In this document: positions 1 through 6,221 of the stretch, in pieces
Numbering within the stretch: position 1 is the stretch's first letter
Layout of the letters: each line of letters starts with the position of its first letter
NCBI GenBank assembly: GCA_964556885.1
Contig: CAZKYP010000064.1
Coordinates: 1-16,814 of the forward strand
DNA from: CAZKYP01 sp964556885
GTDB lineage: Bacteria; Planctomycetota; Phycisphaerae; Sedimentisphaerales; Anaerobacaceae
Reading direction: 5' to 3'
DNA: 16,814 nucleotides
Position numbers and translations under genes: made by a program
Notes under the pieces: model-generated
Seen by the model: only the letters and a program-made list of their open reading frames with translations
Database searches by the model: none
What the model was told of the DNA's origin: nothing

Positions 1-747
1 GATCGCAAGGTGACGCTCAATGCCCACAAGGACGGCCGGCTCGTGGTGGAGATCGAGCGAACAAAGGAGGACAAAGACAAGAGGCTGGACGGCTGGGATG
101 ACAAAAAGGGCAAGTACGTCAAGATATTTCCCTCTTGCCCATCTGAACCTTGGAAACCTAGTCTTAGGGGCAGAAGTGTGGGACGCTATGCGACATTTGA
201 GAAAAATGAATATGTTAAATACGGACAATGGCTTGCAAGAAATTGGAAAAATAGAAGTTTCTATGAAACTCCGAAGATTGCTGTGCGTGAAACAGGTGTA
301 AGGATTATTGCTACACTAGACTTAGAGAATCGATATTTCTTGAGTTCTCTTTATTCCATCTACCCCAAGAGGAGCGATGAAAGTTTAGCATTGAAATACA
401 TCCTTGGACTCCTGAATTCTAAACTGGCTACGTACTTCGTAAAGATGATCGCATTCAATTTGACCAAAGGTGCCTTTACGAAAATGCGAACAAATCAACT
501 CGCTCGCTTCCCAATCAGGGTGATTGTCTTTGACAATCAGAAAGACTTTCTCCGTCATTATAAGGTTGTAAATCTTGTCGATAAAATGCTGGAATTGCAT
601 AAGAAACTGGCCACAGCTAAGGTTCCGAACGAAAAAACTCGCATCCAGCGACAAATCGACGCCACCGACAAACAAATCGACAACCTCGTCTATGAGCTCT
701 ACGGCCTTACCGATGAAGAAATAAAAATCGTAGAAAAAAACATATAA
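1..747 (+). CDS. Eco57I-class type II restriction/DNA-adenine methyltransferase, C-terminal part (5' truncated by window)
   Basis: The reading frame is open from base 1, so the GTG at 10 is probably internal and the gene begins before the window. What remains looks like the target-recognition and C-terminal helical region of an Eco57I/TaqI-type N6-adenine methyltransferase, often fused to a nuclease. The middle contains the motif GLLNSKLATYFVK followed by an Arg/Phe-rich strand (QLARFPIRVI). The end has the family-typical helix pair that predicts two long helices: LVDKMLELHKKL, then DKQIDNLVYELYGLTDEEI. The catalytic NPPY methylase motif and any nuclease domain would lie upstream and cannot be seen, so activity and target are unknown. 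By hand count GC is about 57% in 1-120 and about 36% in 181-360, which fits an exchangeable recognition domain. It lies directly before a toxin-antitoxin pair, as in defence islands. Family assignment is fairly sure; whether it is a restriction enzyme or only a methylase is not. Confidence 0.85.
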   Translation, partial: DRKVTLNAHKDGRLVVEIERTKEDKDKRLDGWDDKKGKYVKIFPSCPSEPWKPSLRGRSVGRYATFEKNEYVKYGQWLARNWKNRSFYETPKIAVRETGVRIIATLDLENRYFLSSLYSIYPKRSDESLALKYILGLLNSKLATYFVKMIAFNLTKGAFTKMRTNQLARFPIRVIVFDNQKDFLRHYKVVNLVDKMLELHKKLATAKVPNEKTRIQRQIDATDKQIDNLVYELYGLTDEEIKIVEKNI

Positions 748-768
748 AAAAGGCAGAATTCAGAAGTT

Positions 769-789
769 GGCTATGCACGGAGCATAGCC
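769..789. repeat. Perfect inverted repeat, 8-bp stem with 5-nt loop
   Basis: GGCTATGC (769-776) and GCATAGCC (782-789) are perfect complements around the loop ACGGA. A second, weaker dyad follows (GGAAT at 802-806 against ATTCC near 815-819, with GGCC words between). There is no T-run immediately after the stem, so it is not a standard intrinsic terminator. It lies 21 bp after the stop of the restriction/methylase gene and could act as an mRNA 3'-end stabiliser, a weak terminator or a REP-like dispersed element. A function is not shown by the sequence. Confidence 0.5.
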
Positions 790-858
790 TGAACAGGCCC
801 GGAATGGCCGGCAATTCCCATACTCAAAAACCTTTTTTCCATCTGAATCAAAGTATGC

Positions 859-911
859 CATATATTTATATGTATATTTATATTGCTTTATATAAGTTTT
901 GCCGATAGAAT
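859..911 (+). promoter_or_regulatory. Promoter and probable autoregulatory operator of brnTA
   Basis: A -35-like TTGCTT (883-888) is exactly 17 bp from a -10 TAGAAT (906-911). Just upstream, TATATTTATA occurs twice as a direct repeat (861-870 and 873-882, 12-bp period), and CATATA-TT-TATATG (859-872) forms a perfect dyad. BrnA antitoxins are known to repress their own operon by binding the promoter, so these AT-rich repeats are the natural operator candidates; that link is inference. The brnT ATG begins only 6 nt after the -10 box and has no Shine-Dalgarno sequence, so the transcript may be leaderless. Confidence 0.45.
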
Positions 912-917
912 ATTAGT

Positions 918-1208
918 ATGGCTAAAACCCGTTTTGAATGGGATAACGAAAAAGACAGGGCCAACCGGCGAAAGCACGGTGTTGCTTTTGCGACTGCGCA
1001 ATACGCATTTGCCGATCCGCATCGTGTGATTGCCGAGGATATAAGTCACAGCAGGACGGAAAAACGCTATTATTGCTTCGGCAAATCAGCCGAAGGCATC
1101 TTAACCGTGCGATTTACATATCGTAAAGGTGTAATTCGGATAATCGGCGCAGGATATTGGCGAAAGGGAAAGAAAATCTATGAAAAAGAGAATAAAATAC
1201 ACAAATGA
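918..1208 (+). CDS. brnT: BrnT family toxin (RelE-like ribonuclease)
   Basis: This 96-residue protein belongs to the BrnT family, the ribonuclease toxin of the type II BrnT/BrnA system, which cleaves mRNA and slows growth when free of its antitoxin. Family hallmarks are visible: the N-terminal FEWDNEKDRANRRKHGVAF block, the central EDISHSRTEKRYYCFGKS with Arg/Tyr residues, and the strand LTVRFTYRKGVIRIIGAGYW. Length matches the family (about 90-95 residues). The toxin gene comes first and overlaps the antitoxin by 29 bp, the usual order and coupling for this system. There is no Shine-Dalgarno sequence before the ATG. The C-terminal lysine-rich tail lies within the overlap. Assignment is confident; activity is not tested. 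Confidence 0.9.
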   Translation: MAKTRFEWDNEKDRANRRKHGVAFATAQYAFADPHRVIAEDISHSRTEKRYYCFGKSAEGILTVRFTYRKGVIRIIGAGYWRKGKKIYEKENKIHK

Positions 1209-1425
1209 ACACTTGGGTGATATAAAAGTCATTGATGACTTCCTTCCTTCACCGGAGGAACTGGTTTTTAAGGATGAGCAGGTCAAAGTTACCATCGGCC
1301 TTAGCAAGACGGCCGTGGATTACTTCAAAAAAGAGGCGAAGAAATATCATACACAGTACCAAAAAATGATAAGACGTCTTCTGAATATGTACGTAGACCA
1401 CCAGAAAAGACGTAAAACCGGATGA
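1180..1425 (+). CDS. brnA: BrnA family antitoxin
   Basis: This 81-residue protein is the BrnA-type antitoxin that binds and neutralises BrnT and represses the shared promoter. The C-terminal half (KVTIGLSKTAVDYFKKEAKK, then HTQYQKMIRRLLNMYV) is the ribbon-helix-helix-like DNA-binding part: a short strand followed by two helices. The N-terminal part (IDDFLPSPEELVFKDE) is the acidic, extended toxin-contacting region. It starts inside brnT in another frame, with a purine-rich AAAGGGAAAG ribosome site just upstream of the ATG, so translation is probably coupled to brnT. Both partners appear intact, so this should be a working module. Confidence 0.88.
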   Translation: MKKRIKYTNEHLGDIKVIDDFLPSPEELVFKDEQVKVTIGLSKTAVDYFKKEAKKYHTQYQKMIRRLLNMYVDHQKRRKTG

Positions 1426-1710
1426 CGAAAGTGAATTATCGCCAGCAACATCACTAAGTGAGTGCCGACCGACAATGATTAGCCGCTTAAAAAAAACGCA
1501 CGCTGCTATCTCTTTTTATCCTGTATTGTATTGTAAAAAAGGTTTATTATGTGCAATCGGCATTGATAAAATTGCCGGGGCAAAGCTGATTTATTGGAAT
1601 AAAAAAGTTCAATCTTAGAACACTTGGGGTGAGGAGAAGGTAAACGTTATTGTGTCTATATTTTCTATTTTAATTTAAACGGCTTAATTAAATAATACAG
1701 GAGATTGAAT

Positions 1711-3234
1711 ATGAAGCACACACCGCACAAACTAAAAATAATTATTACTGGCGCAGTGTTACTGTTTCTTATCACAGCGCCAATAATTCAAAGATCGGCC
1801 AAAGCCCAGGACCTGGCGGAATTCGAAAAGCGGCTGACAGAATTTACACTGGACAACGGCCTTAAATTCATGGTCCTCGAGCGTCACGAAGCCCCGGTTG
1901 TCTCGTTCCATACCTACGCCGATGTCGGCTCAGTTGACGAGGTCAAGGGGATCACCGGCCTGGCACATCTCTTCGAGCACTTGGCGTTCAAGGGAACAAA
2001 AACCATCGGCACCAATAATTATAAGGCCGAAGCCAAAGCTATGGCCGAAATGGACAGATTGTTCGATCAAATAAAAATCGAGCGAAGAAAAGGTGACATG
2101 GCCGACCAGCAACAACTCGAGCAAATGCAAAAACAATTTGAAGAGGCGCAAAACGAAGCTCAAAAGTATATTGTGCACGATGAATACGAAGAGATTTATA
2201 CCCGCGAAGGCGCAACCGGATTCAATGCCTATACGAGCGAGGACGCGACGCAGTATGTTGTAAGCCTGCCCTCCAATAAAGTGGAATTATGGATGTCTCT
2301 GGAATCGGACCGATTTGCCAATCCGGTGCTTCGGGAGTTCTATAAAGAAAAGGACGTCGTGATGGAGGAGCGCAGGATGATGGAGAATTCCCCGGGCGGG
2401 CGTCTGTATGAAGAATTCCAGGGTATTGCATACCTGGCACATCCGTACGGCGAATCGGTAATAGGTCACATGAGCGACCTTCAGACCCTGACTCGCCCGG
2501 AGGCTGAAGTGTTTTTCAAAAAATATTACAGCCCGAGCAATTTAACGATAGCGATTGTAGGTGATGTGAATCCGCAGCAGATAAAAAAGCTGGCGGAAAA
2601 ATACTTCGGACCAATACCCAGCGGGCCGAAACCAGAGCCGGTCGAGACAATAGAGCCGCCGCAGCGTGGCGAACGCCGGGTCACGGTCGAAGATCCCGCA
2701 CAACCGCAGATAATTATCGGCTATCATCAACCAAGCGTAAACCATCCCGACAGCGCCGTATTCCAGGCAATTTCACAGATCGTAGGCCGGGGGCGGACAT
2801 CGCGGCTTTATAAGTCCCTGATTAAAGAGAAAAAGATTGCCGTCTCCGCATCGGCCCAATCGAGCTGGAATAAATATCCCGGACTATTTACTTTTTCGGC
2901 GGTTCCGGCAAAAGGCCACACAAATCAGGAATGTGAAGAAGCCATATACCAAGAAATAGAGAAACTCAAAACAGAGCCGGTAACACCGGAGGAGCTGGTA
3001 AAAGCAAAAACTTGGGTTCGCGCCGGTTTGATTCGAGAGCTCGACTCGAATTCCGGTATGGCATCTGAACTGACTTTCTATGAAGTAGTCACCGGCGACT
3101 GGCGGAACCTGTTCAAGGAATCGGACAAGATCGAAAAAGTCACTGCCGAGGATATCCAGCGAATCGCACGGGAATATTTCACAAGTAAAAATCGCACGGT
3201 TGGAGTTCTTGAGACGGTTCAAACGGAAAACTGA
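1711..3234 (+). CDS. Exported M16 zinc metallopeptidase, catalytic subunit
   Basis: This is a secreted M16B (processing-peptidase-like) protease of about 507 residues with two M16 lobes. The ATG at 1711 is preferred over the in-frame TTG two codons earlier because AGGAGA (1699-1704) sits at ideal distance. Residues 1-32 form a signal peptide (Lys-rich start, hydrophobic 10-25, likely cleavage after AKA). The inverted zinc motif HLFEH gives zinc ligands H86 and H90 and catalytic E89; the third ligand is E219 in the block DVVMEERR. Between them lies an extra segment of about 50 residues (108-160), charged and heptad-like, so the H90-E219 distance is about 129 instead of about 76 in classic members. 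The C-terminal lobe has GRGRTSRLYKSLIKEK. It is followed after 21 bp by a second M16 gene lacking the zinc site. The two probably form a periplasmic heterodimer that degrades peptides. Confidence 0.93.
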   Translation: MKHTPHKLKIIITGAVLLFLITAPIIQRSAKAQDLAEFEKRLTEFTLDNGLKFMVLERHEAPVVSFHTYADVGSVDEVKGITGLAHLFEHLAFKGTKTIGTNNYKAEAKAMAEMDRLFDQIKIERRKGDMADQQQLEQMQKQFEEAQNEAQKYIVHDEYEEIYTREGATGFNAYTSEDATQYVVSLPSNKVELWMSLESDRFANPVLREFYKEKDVVMEERRMMENSPGGRLYEEFQGIAYLAHPYGESVIGHMSDLQTLTRPEAEVFFKKYYSPSNLTIAIVGDVNPQQIKKLAEKYFGPIPSGPKPEPVETIEPPQRGERRVTVEDPAQPQIIIGYHQPSVNHPDSAVFQAISQIVGRGRTSRLYKSLIKEKKIAVSASAQSSWNKYPGLFTFSAVPAKGHTNQECEEAIYQEIEKLKTEPVTPEELVKAKTWVRAGLIRELDSNSGMASELTFYEVVTGDWRNLFKESDKIEKVTAEDIQRIAREYFTSKNRTVGVLETVQTEN

Positions 3235-3255
3235 TTATAAACAGGAGCATAAAAA

Positions 3256-4725
3256 ATGAAAAAATATAAATCATCCACTATAATGTTCATTTTTTGGGCC
3301 GCTTCGTTTTGCCTGCTGGGAACGAGCTGCTCTGAAAAGTTATCTCTGAATCCGCTCAAGTCCAAACCTGCGAATTATAGTGACTTGACATATCCCCCGC
3401 TGGGGAACATCGAAATCCCGGAAATCAAGCGGGTGACTCTGGAAAACGGGATGCAGTTATTTCTATTGGAAGACCACGAGCTGCCTTTGATTGATGCATC
3501 GGCAATGATTAGGACCGGCTCGGTCTATGAGCCGGCGGATAAGGTCGGGCTGGCATCCATCACCGGAACTGTGATGCGGACCGGCGGAACCACAAGCAAG
3601 ACGGGTGACCAAATAGACGAAGAGCTGGAACAAATCGCCGCATCCGTAAGTACCGGCATCGGCATGAATACAGGCAGTGCTTCTATGTCTGTTTTGAAGG
3701 AAGATATTGATACCGGCTTAGCCATCCTGGCCGATGTCTTGATGAATCCGGTCTTTAGCGAGGACAAAATCGAATTAGCCAAAGTCCGCCAGCGCAGCTC
3801 CATTGCGCGTCGAAACGACAATATGCGATCCATCGCCTCTCGCGAGTACATGAAACTTATCTACGGTCCCGAAAGTGTTTATGCAAGACAAACGGAGTAT
3901 GCCACCATTGATAATATTACACGCGAAGATCTGATCGCCTTCCACAAACAGTTCTATCACCCTGACAATATGATGCTCGCCGTCTGGGGCGATTTCGATA
4001 CACAACAGATGATCGAGAAGATTAAGAATGCCTTCCAGGGCTGGGAGAAAGCCGGCATTATAGTGCCGCCGGTGCCGGAAGTGACATACGATTTTAGATC
4101 GACGGTCAATGAAATTCGTAAAGATGATGTCAACCAAAGCTTTATCCTGTTAGGACATATCGGCGGAATGATGAACGACCCGGACTATTTTGCACTAATT
4201 CTGATGAACAGGGTGCTCGGAAGCGGCTTTACAAGCCGAATGTTCAAAAACGTACGATCTCGTATGGGACTGGCTTACTCGGCTTTCGGTGTATACACGT
4301 CGGGCTATGACTATCCCGGAGTTTTCTATGTTGGATGTCAGACAAAATTAAAATCGACGGTGCAGGCCACTCGCGCCATGATCGAAGAGGTTAAAAAAAT
4401 GACCGAAAGTGAAGTCACCGACGAAGAGTTGAACCTGGCCAGGGAAAATTATCTTAATTCATTCGTGTTCAACTTCGCAACTAAGGGGCAAATCATCGGG
4501 CGTATGATGACTTACGAATATTTCGGTTATCCGGCGGATTTCCTGCAGAAGACAAAACAGAATGTTGAAAAAGTGACAAAGGCGGATATTCTGCAAGTTG
4601 CTCAAAAGAATCTGCATCCCGATAAAATGCAGATATTAGCTGTCGGCCGCCCCGACGACTTCGATGAGCCGCTGTCGGTACTTGGACCAGTAAATGAAAT
4701 CGACATCACGATTCCGACGCCATAA
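3256..4725 (+). CDS. M16 family non-catalytic partner subunit, probable lipoprotein
   Basis: The 489-residue product has the M16 two-lobe fold but no active site. Where the catalytic subunit has GLAHLFEHLAFKG, this protein has GLASITGTVMRTG (about 98-110), so both histidines and the glutamate are replaced by Ser, Gly and Thr. The third ligand is also gone (KVRQR near 176-180). Substrate-groove elements persist, such as LGSGFTSRMFKNVRSRMGLAYS in the second lobe. The N-terminus is a signal sequence ending LLGTSC; Cys25 could be lipidated, although the position three before the Cys is Gly rather than the usual Leu. AGGAG (3242-3246) precedes the ATG. By analogy with mitochondrial MPP alpha/beta and bacterial M16 pairs, it should pair with the upstream enzyme and anchor it to a membrane. 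No terminator is evident before the convergent mtaB gene 16 bp away. Confidence 0.9.
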   Translation: MKKYKSSTIMFIFWAASFCLLGTSCSEKLSLNPLKSKPANYSDLTYPPLGNIEIPEIKRVTLENGMQLFLLEDHELPLIDASAMIRTGSVYEPADKVGLASITGTVMRTGGTTSKTGDQIDEELEQIAASVSTGIGMNTGSASMSVLKEDIDTGLAILADVLMNPVFSEDKIELAKVRQRSSIARRNDNMRSIASREYMKLIYGPESVYARQTEYATIDNITREDLIAFHKQFYHPDNMMLAVWGDFDTQQMIEKIKNAFQGWEKAGIIVPPVPEVTYDFRSTVNEIRKDDVNQSFILLGHIGGMMNDPDYFALILMNRVLGSGFTSRMFKNVRSRMGLAYSAFGVYTSGYDYPGVFYVGCQTKLKSTVQATRAMIEEVKKMTESEVTDEELNLARENYLNSFVFNFATKGQIIGRMMTYEYFGYPADFLQKTKQNVEKVTKADILQVAQKNLHPDKMQILAVGRPDDFDEPLSVLGPVNEIDITIPTP

Positions 4726-4741
4726 TAAAACAACTTTACTG

Positions 4742-6151
4742 TTATTCCGGCTTAATCATGCAGGTCAGGCCGTCCCCATCGACAACTGTGGCGGAGATGG
4801 AGGATTTTAGGTTTTTGGTCAGGCGGACTTTTACGATTTGGTTTTTGGAGATGGATTTCGGGGGATTTTGTAGGTGGACCATAAAATATCTTTCGCTTCG
4901 GCCGGAGATTTTTCCGTTATTATCTTCGATGAGAACCTCGGCGGTCTCGCCGAGAAATTGACAGCGAAACTGAAAACCTAATTCGGTATCTAACTTCCGC
5001 AGGATTTTTGAGCGTTCTTTTATCACTTTTATTTCCACCTGCCCGGTCATTTCAGCCGCGGCGGTGCCCTTCCGCGGCGAAAATGTGAAAACGTGCATCT
5101 TCGCAAAGCCAACTTCCTTCGCTAAAGCGACTGTTGCCTCAAAATCTGCATCCGTCTCGCCGGGGAAACCGACGATAATATCGGTCGTTATTGCAGGTCT
5201 GTCCAGCCGCTTTTTCACCATCGCAACCGTCTCCCTGAATTGACAGGCGTTATATTGCCGACACATCCGCTTTAAAACGGCATCCGAGCCGGATTGCAGC
5301 GATAAATGCAGGTGCGGCATGATATTTCGATTACCACATAGCGTATCGAGCAATTGCGGCGTAACATCAGCAGGCTCCAGCGAGCTTAATCTTATCCTCT
5401 CTAAATTTTCTATTTTCGCTAATCTGCCGATTAAATCGGCCAACTTGTCGTTCCGCTGATTAGGCCATTTTTTTCTATGAACCGTATCCAGGCCGTAAGC
5501 ACCCAAAAAAACACCCGTTACGACAATTTCCTTATGTTCTGCTATTACAAGGGCTTGTGCCTCTTTTAGAACGATATTTTCGGGCTTACTTCGAACAATC
5601 GGTCTTGTTTTGGGTACTATACAATAGCGGCAATAACCGTCACAGCCGTCCTGGATCTTTAAAAAAGCACGGGTCTGGTCCTCGAAACGAGTTAGTTCCG
5701 GCAGCTCCGATTCAAATTCCATCTCGTTTTTATACTTGATTTTACAACCGTTTTTTGCTTTAATATAGTCAGGACAAGATTGAGGGCTTTGGGGCTCCAG
5801 GGTGACAATTTTGCTCATTGCTATCCGGCGCAGCGTGGCGGCAAGCTCGCTGCGATTGGTGACAAGATGGACATTCTTTGCTGGGGCGCTTAATTCACCG
5901 ATCTGGACTGTCGGCAGACAGCCTGAAACAATTATGGCCGAATCGGGATTTTGCCTTTGGGCTTTCCGGATGTATTGCCGGCTCTTGGCTGAAGCTGTGT
6001 GCGTGACACAGCACGTATTGACGATGATTAGGTCGGCTTTTATCGGCGACACGGCTTTTTGCAGGCCGCAACGTTCGAGAAGCTCGCGAATCTGCTGGCT
6101 TTCGTACTGGTTGACTTTGCAGCCGAGAGTAAAAATAGTAAAAGTTCTCAT
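4742..6151 (-). CDS. mtaB: tRNA (t6A37) methylthiotransferase MtaB
   Basis: This radical-SAM enzyme inserts a methylthio group at C2 of N6-threonylcarbamoyladenosine 37 in ANN-decoding tRNAs, giving ms2t6A. Domains in order: N-terminal UPF0004 domain with the MtaB-type start TLGCKVNQYESQQ (cluster ligands C11, C47 or C48 in VNTCCVT, and C78 in VSGC); radical-SAM core with C170, C174 and C177 in QDGCDGYCRYCIVP binding the second 4Fe-4S cluster; and a C-terminal TRAM RNA-binding domain (about 395-460). The GCKVNQYES signature separates MtaB from MiaB and RimO. At 469 residues it is slightly long, partly from a linker at about 115-160. The ATG at 6149-6151 has no clear Shine-Dalgarno. It is divergent from the pilM-type operon with 70 bp between the starts. 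Confidence 0.95.
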   Translation of the reverse strand: MRTFTIFTLGCKVNQYESQQIRELLERCGLQKAVSPIKADLIIVNTCCVTHTASAKSRQYIRKAQRQNPDSAIIVSGCLPTVQIGELSAPAKNVHLVTNRSELAATLRRIAMSKIVTLEPQSPQSCPDYIKAKNGCKIKYKNEMEFESELPELTRFEDQTRAFLKIQDGCDGYCRYCIVPKTRPIVRSKPENIVLKEAQALVIAEHKEIVVTGVFLGAYGLDTVHRKKWPNQRNDKLADLIGRLAKIENLERIRLSSLEPADVTPQLLDTLCGNRNIMPHLHLSLQSGSDAVLKRMCRQYNACQFRETVAMVKKRLDRPAITTDIIVGFPGETDADFEATVALAKEVGFAKMHVFTFSPRKGTAAAEMTGQVEIKVIKERSKILRKLDTELGFQFRCQFLGETAEVLIEDNNGKISGRSERYFMVHLQNPPKSISKNQIVKVRLTKNLKSSISATVVDGDGLTCMIKPE

Positions 6152-6221
6152 AATATGATATAATTTATATGTGTTCGAATGGATTTACAAGACTAATTGA
6201 AAACTGTGCGAGAGGTTAATT

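Noticed and set aside
769..789. Guanidine-II (mini-ykkC) hairpin because of the ACGG loop
   Set aside because: That class needs two hairpins with ACGR tetraloops; here there is a single hairpin with a five-base loop and no transporter downstream.
1558..1577. CGGCA/TGCCG hairpin upstream of the M16 operon as a riboswitch or terminator
   Set aside because: Only 5 bp with a 10-nt loop and no T-run or competing pairing; nothing else convincing was found in 1426-1710.
6171..6180. GTTCGAAT resembling a tRNA T-loop
   Set aside because: No acceptor, D or anticodon stems can be drawn around it; it lies in a 70-bp divergent promoter region.
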